DNA of 64,000 bases. It comes from Ustilaginoidea virens. Its lineage: Eukaryota > Ascomycota > Sordariomycetes > Hypocreales > Clavicipitaceae. The position numbers and the translations under genes were made by a program. The stretch's first letter is position 1. Each line of letters begins with the position of its first letter. The stretch is from the NCBI RefSeq assembly GCF_000687475.1, contig NC_057320.1, positions 496,001 to 560,000 of the forward strand, in the 5' to 3' direction. The notes below the pieces were generated by a model, which worked only from the letters and a program-made list of their open reading frames with translations, ran no database searches and had not been told where the DNA came from. This document shows positions 48,160 through 59,972 of this stretch, one piece after another.

Positions 48160-48950
48160 AGTGGGCAAAAAGGGTTTAAAAATCCGTTGAAAAATGGTGC
48201 CGATAGTTGTAAAAACAGAGGAATAACTAGCTAAATAGCTAGTAAAATAGTCGAATAACTGGTAAAATAACCGAGTAACTAGCTAGACAGCTAGTAAATA
48301 TAGTGGCTAATGGCCTACTATAAAAGGTAACCGCAGAATATAGCGGCAGGTCTCAATATAAAAAAGCACGGATGCTATAGGCGTTATGCAAGTCCGTATT
48401 ATAGCGTTAGTATTCAAGGTGCTTATATGGTGCCGTAATATAAAGGTGCCGTAAGTGCCGTAGGTGCCGTAGGTGCCGTAGGTGCCGTAGGTGCCATAGG
48501 TGCCGTGGGTGCTATAGGTGCCGTAATATAAAAGGTGCCGTAAATGCCGTACCAAAAGTGCTATAAGTGGAAGAGTATAACAGGTGCCGTACAGTGCAGT
48601 AGGTGTCGTACACTAGGTGCAAAGGTGTTATACAGTGGTATAGTATGGTAGATATCACACTATAAAATCCGTAGGTGCCGTAGGTTACGCCGAAAATAAC
48701 GTAAGGTTACGCTAAAAGTGCCGTGAGGTTACGCCGTAAGTTGCCGTTAGGTACGCCGTTGATTGCCGCAGGGTAATACCGTAGGTAATAAGGGTAAGCC
48801 AAAGGTGATAATAGGTAAGCCGAAGTTAATAAGGGTAAGCCGAAGATACCAAAGGATAGCTATATTAGTAGTACTAATAAGCAAAAGAGACCAAGGGGTG
48901 AACACAAAAAGGTAGGGTTAAAACAAAGAAGTAAACCCGGGCTTATAACC
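48160..48950 (-). other. A1 5' leader with primer site
   Basis: An unusually long leader (about 790 bases) between the LTR and the gag ATG. The primer site reads GGGCTTATAACC at 48939-48950 on the plus strand, the initiator tRNA-Met anticodon-arm sequence with one RIP change. It contains the 9-bp tandem array and, at 48660-48860, further GCCGTAGGTTACGCC-like repeats. Confidence 0.75.
48445..48545. repeat. 9-bp tandem array (GTGCCGTAG) in the A1 leader
   Basis: About eight near-perfect units from 48455 to 48530 with degenerate flanking units. On the element strand the unit reads CTACGGCAC and one frame gives Gly-Thr-Tyr repeats. That 82-codon frame (48307-48555 minus) lies in the leader upstream of gag and has no other support, so I treat it as a satellite-like repeat. 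Confidence 0.85.
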
Positions 48951-49710
48951 TATTGCAATTCTTAAGGTCACTATAAAAGCAGAGCCTTACTAGCTAGCTA
49001 GATGGCATAAGACTGTCTGTGACCTGTGACTTAATCTTAGTATAAATACTAGATTCGTCACTAAGTCCTAAGACTATACAAGTGCTATAAAGCGAGGCAA
49101 GTGTAAAGGCAAGGCAAATATAAGATAACCAGAATAACGCAGGAAAGGTGGGAGTTAAGAGGCATATAGTGCATCAACAGGTTCAATTGTGCTACCCTTC
49201 TACTATCTAGAAAGAAGGGGGAAAGCTATCCTATATATACACGAAGGAGGGGTGGGCCCAGGCATCTAAGGTAGCCAGTAAAAAAGCTCCCCGTAATGCT
49301 CGCTTTGCCACGTATATAATACGTCAGCAGCCCCACTATATCGGGCCTTTTCAACCACCCTAACCACCGCACTAGTAACTAGTCACCACGCTAGTGACTA
49401 ACCACCACACTAGTGGACTAGCCACCACGCTAGTAGGCCACCACGCTAATTTAGCAATGCCACACCACGCTAGTAGGCCGCCACCACGCTAGTAGGCAAC
49501 CACGCTAATTTAGCAATGCCACACCTTTTCAACAAGGCCTACCTTACTTGATATACAGTAATAATCCACTGAAAATCCTTAAGGTAAAAGGCAAAAGCCT
49601 AAGGTTAGTAAGACTATTGTAAGTCTAAGAGGCGGTATAAGGGCCAGAAGGTCAGTAGGCCAGTAGGGCATTAGGCCAGCAGCCTAGTAGGCTACTATAG
49701 GATTTTAACA
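48951..49710 (-). repeat. A1 5' LTR
   Basis: 760 bp, the pair of 34806-35565. The CCACCACGCTAGTAGG-type tandem array is at 49361-49523. Confidence 0.94.
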
Positions 49711-49715
49711 TAAGT

Positions 49716-49810
49716 GCTATTAACTTATAAGTCGGTAAGATAATTAGTAGACGACTTAATATATTAGGGATAAAATAGTCTTTACCTAGTTTATAAATAG
49801 CTTTAATATT
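49716..49810 (-). mobile_element. Element E, short segment between A1 and D2
   Basis: Joins 34805 (across A1) to 56218 (across D2). Its last 15 bases, AATAGCTTTAATATT (49796-49810), are the D2 target duplication. It should encode part of E RNase H; too short and decayed to show motifs. Confidence 0.7.
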
Positions 49811-49831
49811 GATTAAAGCCTAAAGCTTTCT

Positions 49832-49850
49832 CGCGATTTCGCCCGCACCT
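49832..49850 (+). promoter_or_regulatory. D2 5' leader motif shared with D1
   Basis: CGCGATTTCGCCCGCACCT, identical to the D1 element-strand sequence at 21240-21222. Position about 20 bases from the 5' end suggests an internal promoter element; inferred. Confidence 0.55.
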
Positions 49851-50059
49851 AGGTAGTGGCATGGAACCGCCTCTAAAATCAATTCTGATATTTCTAATCG
49901 CTTTTTCTCGTCCGTTTACCCCCCTCACCTATAGCGTATCGCGTCTAAAGAGTGGGCGCAGTAGGCGCGGACGAAGTAATAGATATTAATAGAGGGAATA
50001 AGGGCGGCATAGCATACAGCCGCTATAACCCTAACATTACGATCGCAAATAGTACGTAA

Positions 50060-51150
50060 TGCAACCAATCCGAGATCGAACCTGCCTAAGGGCGGAAGCG
50101 ATTAATAGCCGATATTATTATAGATTTTATAAAAGAGCTTTAGGACTATATTCCCCTAGTAGTATTAGGAAGAGTGCGAGAGGCTATAAACTTTATAGTA
50201 GAGACTGCCCGGTAAGAGGCCGACCCGGGTAATATCTATATCCCCATTAGAACCCTTATACAGACGATCGAGACCGCAGTTAATAAAGCTATATAGAATC
50301 TCCTAAAACCTACTGCAGCCCCTACTATATGGGTATTTATCGCTGTATAAAGGCTTGTAGCCGCCGTACCACCCTAACGCAGCCTAGCTCCCCTTATAAT
50401 ACCCCCCTATATCTACCGTGAAGTCCTTATTAAAAAAAATACTATTAGCGAAATCCTCTAGAACTATACCCTAATCGAAATCGTTAACGCAATTAATAGG
50501 GCTACCGCTAAAGGAGTAATAATTACAGCCTATAGGCTCTATAGTAGTAATACAATTATTACCTTTAAAAAAGAAAAAGCAAAGTATACTATAAATATAA
50601 CCTAGGTATGCCTTACCTTCGGCTAGGAGGCGGAACCTAACCGATATTTATTTAGTATTATTATTAAAAGCTTCTTAACCTATTATACCGCAAATGCTAT
50701 AATAAAAGATATTTAGTCGAATCTTACTAAAGCTAATAGAAAAGGCTTTATTAGGGTCTCTTTTCGCCGCCCTAGGGGGATTGCAATATAGGCGCCCCTA
50801 ATTATAAGGGTAGACTCTATCGACCTTATAAATAAGCTTTATAAAACCAGTATTATATATTAAATAGAGATATTCGAAGCTAAACCTTATAACGATACTA
50901 TATACCTTCGCTAGTGCTATAATTGCTTTAAATTCGGCTATATCGCTATATACTATATAGCGGCAGCTTACTACGGCTAGTGCGGCTCTAAATGCCACCT
51001 AGATAGCAATTAAAGTTGCCTAGCTACTATATAGAACTAATGCAAATCCTACCTTAACTATTATAGACTACATCTAGTATAGTCCCGCCTCTATAAAGTA
51101 GCGAATGAACAATAGGAAAAAGCTAGAAATTCCTATAGTAATAGACCGAG
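50060..51150 (+). pseudogene. D2 ORF1 (gag-like, zinc-knuckle protein)
   Basis: One frame (through 50915) is readable with only TAA/TAG stops. It has an N-terminal region, a middle domain ending in ITAYRLYSSNTIITFKKEKA, then VDSIDLINKLYKTSIIY and EIFEAKPYNDTIYLR, then CYNCFKFGYIA followed by CGSKCHLDSN. The last part is a double Cys knuckle of the kind found in ORF1 of Tad and I-type LINEs; His and Cys at some positions are Tyr. The start codon is not certain; an ATG at 50059 is in another frame. The minus-strand open frame 50798-50998 is a shadow. Confidence 0.75.
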
Positions 51151-51429
51151 GCTCTTCGCCTTATATATAGCATTAAATGCTAATACTATCCTAATTGCGG
51201 ACTAGGGCTGCCGCTATATAGCTAGTAGATCTCCCTTATGCGAGCCCTCCCCCTAGAAATAAGGCTGACCGGTCGGAAGCATTAATAAGACCCCCCGCAT
51301 TAAGGCCGATAGTAGTATTACTGCCTTCCTCTAAGCCGCCCCTATATAAGACTATAGTATAACCGCGCCTACCCTAAACGCCTAACCTATAGCCACCTCT
51401 AATATACCGCCGCTACTAATCCCCTTGCG

Positions 51430-54400
51430 ATTATCTATATAATAATAGTCCTCTACTAGAATATATAGAAGAAAACTACCCTTATAAGACTAGCACTCTA
51501 TTACTAGTACGAGCCTGATATTATAGTAATCTAAGAACCTACCGCGCTTAGATAGACCCCACTAAGCCCTAGCCTTAGAAGATATATATTAGTAGCATAT
51601 AGCGGGAGAATAGCGATATACATCCATAAGCGGTATAAGCCTAGTATATAGTCTAGCGATAAAGGAACTAACTAATATAAGATTTCCCTACTATATACTA
51701 ATATCTACTCTATCTATTCCCCAGGCTATAAGCTAAACTAGATAACCCCCCTTACTGCACTCGCTAAGCTCCTACCCCGCCCCTATAGTGCCTTTATTAG
51801 GGACTTTAATATATACCACCCTCTCTAGGATAGCCTAGACCAGACCTCGCCTAGTATTAACACTCTCTTTAAATTTATAATATAATAATAGCTTAAGCTA
51901 GTCACTCCTCGCAATAAAGTAATAAAAAGGGCCTTAGGAAAGAGAAGCAGTACTATCGACTACGCATAAGTTACACCAGATATTATAATTAAATATCTAG
52001 GAAATACTAACCTTACTAGGTCCGATTATATCCCCTAGCTTATATATATCGAGACTAATAACTATCGCGTAATAGCCCCCCCCTTAAAGAACGGCTAAAA
52101 ATCCCTTAATTAATACCTTGCTTAAGCTAAAGTAAAAAACCGACTTACTACCTATTACGCTAAAGCCCTACTCTACTCCCCCGCTAAGATAGATATATAT
52201 ACCGAATAGCTTACTAGCTAACTCTAGAGTATTACCGATATTATAGCACTAAAGAGGGCATCTAAAGCTCTTAATATAAAGCCCTAGTAGAACTCCCGCG
52301 CTAAGATGGCCTAAATAGTAGCAAAAAAAGCCTACCGAAAATAGGTAGTACGCTATACCCTAGAGAACCTTAGCGCCGCCTAAAAAGCAGGAGCGACCTA
52401 ATCCTATATTATCCAGGAGGAATAGCGCCAATTATAGCGAAAGGCCCTTAATAAAATAACCGTATAGAATGCTAACCTATAGTCTCTAGAGAAATAGGCT
52501 CGCTTATATAGTAGCCTCCCGCCTAAATTAAAAGAGATCCCCCTACTAAAATAAAGTAGTCTAAGCCTAAAGGCAATAATATACGAAGAAAAGGCATAAA
52601 TACTCGCCTAATAGTTCTTCCCTACCTCTTAGGCTACTTATAATAATATCCCCGACCCGATATTCCCTTAGCTTATTACTATTATATTCCCCCCTATAGA
52701 CTCTTTTACCTATAAAGAGGTATATACCGTATTATGCAATATAATAGGCTAGAAAGCATTAGGCCCTAATAGACTCCCGGTAGGATTCTTTAAAGCATAT
52801 AGCCCTTTACTCGTTTAAACCCTAATATACCTCCTTAATAAAATATACTATATTAGGTACTACCTAGCCTAGTTCTAGGAGGCTAAAATAATAATACTAT
52901 AAAAGCCTAGGAAAAGGCCTAAAGAATACTTAAAAGCAAAAAGATAAAAACTAATATCGTTATTTAACCTAATAGGGAAGGTTATAAAAGCTATAATCGC
53001 AAGGCGGCTTACTATTGCCCTTAAAGAGGGCAACCTCCTTCTAGATCTTTAAATAGATAATAAAGTAAACCGGTTAACTAATATAATATTAAATATACTA
53101 ATAAAGATTATTCATATAACCTAATACTATAATAGGATCGCCTCGCTCCTTTAATTAGATATATTAGTAGCATTCGATATAGTTAATTATACCCGCCTTA
53201 TCTACCTACTCTTTAATAAAGGGCTCCTACTATAGCTCGCAGTATAAGTATATAGCTTTACCGATTTATAAATAGTATAAATCCACTTTAAGGGATAGCT
53301 TATAGAGAAATTGCTAATTACTGCTAGGATACTATAAGGGTCCCCTTTCTCTTTTATCCTCTTCCTTATCTATATTACGCTACTCTACGAGAGGCTATAA
53401 AAGGTAGCCTTAACTATTATACTAGGCTTCGCTAATAATATAAATATTATAGCCTATAGGAGAAATATAGGGGAGATAAAGGCGCTACTTAAGAAAGTAT
53501 AGTTTATCTATAATAGCTAGTCTAAATAAGCCAGACTTAACTTTAACCCTAGTAAAAGCAAGCTTATCTACTTTACTTATACACATAAGGCGGATAAGAC
53601 TATAGTACGGCTTAGGACTATAACGATTTAGCTAAAGTAGTATACTAGATTCCTAGGAATCGAAATCTACTATAAGCTAAAATAGAGGGAATACTATATT
53701 AAGATCGTAAAGAAACTTAAGCAGCAGCAACTCATACTTATAGTAATAGCAGCCTTAACCTAGGGCTACTAATACTGGGAAGCATGCCTAGTCTATATAT
53801 AGGTTATCTAGACCTCTATTACCTTTAGCGTAGGGGTATAGTATACCCCTACCGCCCTTAGAGGGGTAGCAAAAGGTATCGCAAAATCCCTAGCTATAGA
53901 ATAGTTAGCCTGCCTCTATATAATTACTAAGGCCTTTAAGGCTATACCGCTAGATACCCTTAAGACCGAGGCGGCTATACCCTTAATTAACCTCTATCTT
54001 AATTATATCTACTAGTAATTCCTTAAAAGAATAGAAAAGATAGGTATAACTAATAGGATTAACTGCGCATTAGCAGTAATAGCGGTAATACTCTAATACT
54101 ATTAAAAGAAGGGTTACTAAAGACCCTTAACCTATATACCGTTCTTTAATCCCGACCCTAATTAATTCCTAGCTAAAAAGCGATTAGCAAAAGATTAATA
54201 TAACCGATAGTAAAGTAATCGGGCAATAGTAAAGGCGAAATACCCCTAATATAGGACCCTAGCGGCTAAAAGGGCATTAGACTTTTAATCTATAGCAAAA
54301 ATAACCCGATTATATAAAGGTCTATAAAAGCATAAATTGGTAATACTTATCTAACTCTATATAAAAAAAATCGGCTTTAACTCTTTCTTCTACCTCTAAT

Positions 54401-54730
54401 AAGTTCCCTTAGTATTATTACCTTTCTACCGCTATAGGGAAGGCCTAAAAGACCTCTACTATATTATCCTCTCCTATCTAAAGTACTATAGATAAAAGCG
54501 CATACTCTTTAGGCCTAATCCTAGCCCTAGCTTACTTTACGACCGATATAGTATATCTATTGCACTTAATAAACTATACTTTATATAAACGATCGCTCGC
54601 TAAATACTTAGCATTAACTAATTTAACTAATTCCGGCTCGCCTAATCCCTCTAATATAATATAGCTAAAGGCGCCACTAAATACCCCTGTATAGCCCCCG
54701 TATAATATTTACAGTAATCCCACAGTAGGA
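51430..54730 (+). pseudogene. D2 ORF2 (endonuclease and reverse transcriptase)
   Basis: The endonuclease domain shows QEPTA, SGRIAIYIHKR, SIYSPGYKLN, FIRDFNIYHPLWDS (51795-51830), STIDYA and SDYIP, the last being the SDH box with His changed to Tyr. The reverse transcriptase shows ALGPNRLPVGFFKAYS (52755-52800), FNLIGKVIKAIIARRL, LDILVAFDIVNYTRL (53155-53200), GSPFSFILFLIY and LGFANNINIIAY near 53425-53460. In the last, the FADD box has Asn for both Asp. Downstream, PLDTLKTEAAIPLINLYLN and GLKDLYYIILSYLKYYR match the post-RT region and C-terminal Cys/His motif of Tad-like ORF2. No RNase H domain was recognised. Dead by stops and active-site loss. Confidence 0.85.
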
Positions 54731-56202
54731 ATAAAGTATACTAAGAATAAGTAAATCTCTTAGGCCCTATAGGCTAAAACTAGTTAATAGTTATTATATT
54801 AGCAATAGGGGCACTCTCCCCCCCCTTCCCCCCCTCGCCCTTTTTACTATTCTCCCCCCCCTTATCCCCAGTCTACTCCCCCTCTAAAGCCCCCTCCCCC
54901 TCCTCCTAGGCCAGGAAAACCTATAGTAATATAGCGATATCCTTTTAGGTATAGGCTTATTATTCTAAGGCGAGGACCTTCCTCTCTTTAAGGTCTAATA
55001 TCTCTTAGGTTGCCCTAGGAGCGCTAAAGCCCCCTACCGCTACCGCTACTACTACTACTACTGCCCGATTACGCCCCCAAAAGGCAGACACCTATTTAGC
55101 CCTCTATTAGAGGGCCTTATAGTCGTCTACCTAAAGCTAAAAATAGTTAGCCGGTAGCCTATACTATATATAAATCGAAAACGTACCTTTATCCCTTTAG
55201 CAATAGTCTTTTACGCATTTAGGAGCTTTTATACTAAGACCTGGTTCTTAGGGGTCCTCTCTAGGGGTATATAAGTCTTGCCTATTAAGGCATAGGGATA
55301 ATAGGCCGCACCGGTCCCTACCTATATTAGCTTCGCTAGAGAGTAGGTATAACCCGGTCTATACCTTATTAATTACGGTATCGATACTCGGGATCCTCTA
55401 AGCGCATTAGATATAGCCCGTAAGGCTATACGTATAGTTCTCTAGGCTATATTATAAGGTTTAGCTATAGTCCCGCCGCGTATAAGACCTATACTCACCC
55501 CCTTATCTAGTATCGCCGACCGCTTAGGCATTTTCACTATTATTATTTTTATTATTGCTAGTATTATTGTTATTGCTATTATCGATACTGCTACTGCCGT
55601 ACTACTAATAGGGTTAGTACCAGCCCTATACTGCGATAGAGGGGTTATTATATACCTTAAAATTAGCGCTATAAAGGAAAAGAAGAAAAGAAGAAAAGGC
55701 ACTAAGTCGGGGGCATCGCTAACCTATATACTAATGTAGTGCCTAAGGCCGCCCGCTTTAACCTTCAGAATTGGCTCACTTCCTCTTCCGACCTAAAAAA
55801 TTAATACGTACCAAGAAGCGCCCGGGCCACTATAGATGCGCGCCCGGCGAGAACACGCCCGCCGCGAGCGCGCTACTAGCCCTACCCCTCCGGCTTTACC
55901 CTCCTCTTATTTCTCACCCGATAAGATTACCAACCCGGACCTAATATTCCGGGATTTCTCGCTCGCACTCTTCCCATACAATACCGCCAGATATAGTCCT
56001 AAGCGGTTATACACCCTATTCTCTCACGCACTAGATACCCGCCGCCCCCGATGCAGGGCGACAAAAAGCAGAAATCAAGAAAGCAGGAAGGGTTTTCCTC
56101 CCGGCTACCGGGTTTTTCCCTTTCCGAATTATCTATATAGAAGTACTAGATAGGTTATTTAGCTTTAAATAGCCTCTAGCGTAATTTAATAATAATAATA
56201 AT
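54731..56202 (+). mobile_element. D2 3' region, C-rich tract, less-RIPed end and (TAA)n tail
   Basis: Begins with C-rich runs at 54810-54925 and (CTA)n at about 55050-55075, then ATT-rich repeats near 55530-55590. From about 55745 to 56155 the sequence is GC-rich with many surviving CA/TG pairs and CCCGG words. It includes the hairpin-like motif at 56091-56117 that is also in D1. A 105-codon frame (55836-56153) is open here because of composition; it lies inside the LINE 3' region and is not called. Nothing else recognised. Confidence 0.65.
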
Positions 56203-56217
56203 AATAGCTTTAATATT

Positions 56218-58560
56218 AAACTAGCTAATATATTCTAAAGTATAGATTATTTTCTTATTAATAGTATATCGGCTGGAAGTATTAGCTATATCGACCTATT
56301 GCGCTAGGTTAACGATTAAGTAATAATCGATAAAGTAGATAATAAGAGGCTTTTTAATCGCCTCGATCTAATATCTAGCCTTTTTTAGTATCTATATATA
56401 TCTATAAATTTTAAGTTTAGTAGACTAGTATTTCTTTTTAATATCTAAAAGTATCCTTAAAAGGAAAGCTATTAATTATATACTAATATGCGGGGGATAT
56501 ATAGTAATAATACTATCTGTTCTCAGTTTAGGAATAGTATTATCTTTAATATAATAGACTATAACTCTAATTCCCTTTCCTGAGGTATTAAAGTCTATAA
56601 AAAGATACCTAATAGGGGAGAATAAGTAGAGGATCTTATTGTCTATAAGGGCCTTTTTAATTATATTAAATAAATTAACTTCCGCTTTAGTAGGCAGTAA
56701 TACTCTAATACTAGTAGCCTATTTCTTCTTTATTAGTTTTAAGTTCTTAGGAGGGTCTTTCTTTAATTAAGCGAATTATAAAAGATTAATTTTATATTAC
56801 TATAATAGTTTAATAATAGATATATAACCCAGTATATTATATTAAAGTGATCCTATAAAGCCTAAAAGATACTTAAAGGCATATAATATCTTAAGGAATT
56901 ATAGATTTCTAATTACCGCGAGTTTTTATTTGGTAGTGGCTATATTGAGTAAGTTAATAAGCTTGCCTAATACTACTACTTTAGGGAAAGCGATAAATAT
57001 TTTAGCTAGGCCAATAGAGATATTATTTTTTAAAAGTCGAGTAAATAAATTAATTAAATCGAATATATACTATTAAAACGAAAAGGAGGTAATAATAATA
57101 TCATCGCAATATATATTAGCATTTAATCCCTTTAGGATATTATCTATCCTACGCTATATATAGGCATTAGAACCCTTATAGCCCAGAATAGGGATATAAA
57201 AGGTATATTAACCATTATAAGTTATAATAGTAAATGCCTATCTAGAGTCTAGGTAGATAAGCTATTAATAGTAGAAACTTATAGTATCGATAACGGTTAT
57301 ATAAGTGGCGTTAGCTAGCTTAGTAATAATATCCTCCTATTTTCTTATTAGGTAGGCATTAAGTATAATTATTAAATTAAGCCCTTAGATATTAATAACT
57401 ATATGCCCTTTTTTCTTATTAGTTATACCCTACTAAATAATAAAAACTAGAAATACAAAAAAGACATAAGAAGTAGTATGGTATACCTTATTTTTTACTA
57501 CTAGATTATATATAGTATCTTCGACTATTTTGCGGTCGTTAGGGCTAATTAAATAAACCTTATACTTCTTAGGTATTATATCCTTTTATTTAGGTTTTAT
57601 TTAGATGCGTATCTACTCTTCTAATAGGATATAAGTAAAACCTTTATCCTTAAATAAATTGGCGAATTTATCGATAAGTTTTTAGAGTTAATTAAGTTTA
57701 TCTAGGTTACCCGAATTATAGATATTAACGCCTATAGAGTGAATATAGGTTAATATAGCATTAGCAGCTATATATTCTAGTATAAGCATTCTGACTTTAG
57801 GGTTATAGGTTAAAATAGTAGCTAAATCGGCTACTTCTATAGAATTTATATAATTAATAAAAAAGGCTTAGGTATAATAATCTATAGGGTATATCTATCC
57901 TATAAATTGATTTTTACGTATTAAAATATATCGTAAGGAGGTATTATAAACGACAATATATACTATTTTGTGATTAACTATAGAAGCGAATTATTGCAAA
58001 TTTAGGGTAATAGTTGGCTCGAAGATTATTTAGTAATCCTTTAAGACTCTTATATTAACTAGTATTAGCATATATAAATATAGAGGGACGACTATAGTAC
58101 TAGATACCTTAATTAGGTGGATAGTAGGAGGTAATTAATACTAGGCGGACATTAGGATATATATATCCTCGCATTTAGTAAAAATAGTATATCCTTTACT
58201 ATTAATAATATCAATTTATTTAGGACTAAAGCAGTCTATACCAATCAATATATTAACTTAAAGTAAGTCGATAATTGCTATTTCGCAGGTAAATACTATA
58301 ATAGCTAGACTACTATCCGGTTTTTTGCCTAAGAAGTTCAATATTAATACTATATATCTATCTATAATATGCTTATCTAAACTAATACCGCCGATAGTAA
58401 TTAGCTAAGCTTAAGTTCTAATTTAATTATTAGGGAAGTTCTTTATAAGCTAAATAGAGTCGATAAAACTAATAAAGCATCTTATATTAGTATATATATT
58501 AAATTAGTTGTAAAGATTATTAAAGTTAAAAGAAATCTAGAATCTTAAGTAGGTCTAAGA
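56218..58560 (-). pseudogene. Element E protease, reverse transcriptase and RNase H (Ty3/gypsy)
   Basis: The minus-strand frame gives a retropepsin-like region ending NILIGIDCFSPKQIDIIN (near 58250), then GHIVINIQGLNLI (near 57400), ITVIDTISFYYQ (near 57290), AFTIITYNGQYTFYIPILGY (near 57230) and IQRRIDNILKGLNANIYCDD (near 57110) when stops are read as Gln. These are the ordered reverse transcriptase motifs of a fungal gypsy group in which VVDxxSFFYQW and GYKNSxAYVQRQID are typical; the catalytic pair is readable as DD. RNase H follows to 56218 and across D2 to 49810. Confidence 0.8.
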
Positions 58561-59723
58561 CCTAAAAGTAAATTTAAAACTTATATCCCTTTATATATCA
58601 ATAGAAGAGTAAATCACTAGGATATCTATATAATTAATATTAGTTAGGTTAGGTTAAAAAGATCCTATATAAATAGTATAATTAGATACTTCTACTTTAT
58701 AAGTAGTCTAATCTATCTAATATAAAGGGGGGATAGGGTAATATAGCTAATTTATTAGGGAGTAGCTTACTATTATATAAATATAGAAGGTAGAATTATT
58801 ATAAATAGGGTCGATAGGGCAAATAAAAGAGTCTTTATTATCTTCACAGTTAAGGCCGTACTTATTAACTAAATATTTAAATAGCATATTGCGAGAGGTG
58901 AATATTATATAGTATATTCGGCAGGCAGATTATGTTCTCTAAGTAAAATAGGGTCGAATTATTACGATGAATTATATATCCTAAATATTAATAATTAGGG
59001 GAGGCAGGTCTACCTATAATTCCTACTAGGCAATATTAATCTAATCTTCATCTAGATATAGTTACTCGTTAGGAGGGAAAGGCTCCTCAAATTCAATAAG
59101 GTTATCCTTATTAAGTTCTTTCTTATTAATATAATAAGTAATAACTCTCTATAGTTAATACCACTAGTTATTATTAAACCTATTTTACCTATATTAATTA
59201 TTTTGCCTATATTAGTTGAATCGTAAAGGGTTATTTAGACCTATAAATAGCTAGTGCCTATTAGGTTAACTTAGCTACTAATTAGGATTGCCTAACGCTA
59301 ATAGTCTAGCTATAGAAGCAGGTAGAGGCTAATAAAATTGATAAGCCTACTGCTATTAAGGGGCGTATAGCTAGCAGTACGGCTTTTAGTAACTATTATT
59401 ATACTACTATAGGAAAAACCTAAGTTAAATAGGTCGGAGGGGTTATTATCCGGCAAAATATAGGGTAAATCGTTAAAAGCATTAAATTACTATAGTTTAA
59501 AAGATAAAACGCTCTCTAGCTAATTACTAGATTATAGGTTCCCTATTTTAGATAGAAATAAGGAACTCATCAATAGATATATAGGCATCTAGAGGGTCTA
59601 ATAAGGCCTAAATAGATACTTTAAAGCCTAAATAGACTATCTAAAGCTAAAAAAGCGTATTACGCCTAGCTACTTAGGTATTATAAAGAAGATTATATAT
59701 AAAAGAAGTAAGGTCTTCTCCTA
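58561..59723 (-). pseudogene. Element E gag region with C2H2-like finger
   Basis: Near 58930-58840 the minus strand reads ACRIYYIIFTSRNMLFKYL. This resembles a Cys-x2-Cys...His finger (C-x2-C-x3-F-x-S-x-N-x-L-x2-HL) that precedes the protease in this fungal gypsy group; Cys and His are partly replaced by Tyr. The remainder to 59723 is gag-like by position only. The element is cut at 59728 by C2; its 5' LTR is not in the window. Confidence 0.5.
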
Positions 59724-59728
59724 CTATA

Positions 59729-59972
59729 TGTCACGGGCTCGGGCTACGCCCGCGCCACAATATGGCTAGGACTCGGGCTGCGCCCGCGTCTAGCCTAAGA
59801 AGGGCAACAGACGGAGTCACGGGACTATACTAGGACTCCGATACGTATCATAATCGGGATATAAATAGACTAGATAGAAGGTTCCTACTTAGATCCTTTT
59901 CTTTCCTCTTTAGTCTATTTAATATATATTATTAACGCCTATTTGCAGTCGCCTTAGGGCCAGTCCTTCATA
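59729..59972 (+). repeat. C2 5' LTR
   Basis: 244 bp. It has two copies of the self-complementary word CGGGCTRCGCCCG in the first 70 bases, a TATAAATA box at 59860-59867, and AGTCTATTTAA at 59912-59922, the complement of the sequence just after the LTR. Confidence 0.9.

Larger units (their letters stand above)
34806..49710 (-). mobile_element. A1: complete copia element of family A, interrupted by B2
   Basis: 760-bp LTRs at 34806-35565 and 48951-49710 are flanked by TAAGT (34801-34805 and 49711-49715). Removing B2 and its duplication leaves 7381 bp. Domain order and sequence show it is a sister family of B: same primer site, same polypurine tract, related gag and pol, different LTR. It sits in E on the same strand. 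Confidence 0.95.
49811..56202 (+). mobile_element. D2: Tad-like LINE inserted in element E
   Basis: Flanked by AATAGCTTTAATATT at 49796-49810 and 56203-56217. The 3' end is a (TAA)n tail of about six units at 56187-56204, so the exact tail/duplication boundary is ambiguous by a few bases. 6392 bp. Order: leader, ORF1 with Cys knuckle, ORF2 with endonuclease and reverse transcriptase, long 3' region. Related to but diverged from D1. Confidence 0.9.

Noticed and set aside
48307..48555. 82-codon Gly-Thr-Tyr repeat protein
   Set aside because: It is one reading of the 9-bp tandem array in the untranslated leader of A1, upstream of the gag ATG.
49361..49523. Tandem LTR repeats as a CRISPR array
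   Set aside because: Units are contiguous, of uneven length and have no unique spacers; the genome is fungal.
55836..56153. 105-codon ORF beginning MRARREHARR
   Set aside because: It lies within the 3' region of LINE D2, next to its tail. Its openness is explained by GC-rich, less-RIPed sequence, and no family is recognised.
56160..59728. A separate, truncated gypsy element lacking an integrase
   Set aside because: Its integrase is present at 2880-4470 and 34503-34805 once A1, B0 and D2 are removed, so it is one element (E).
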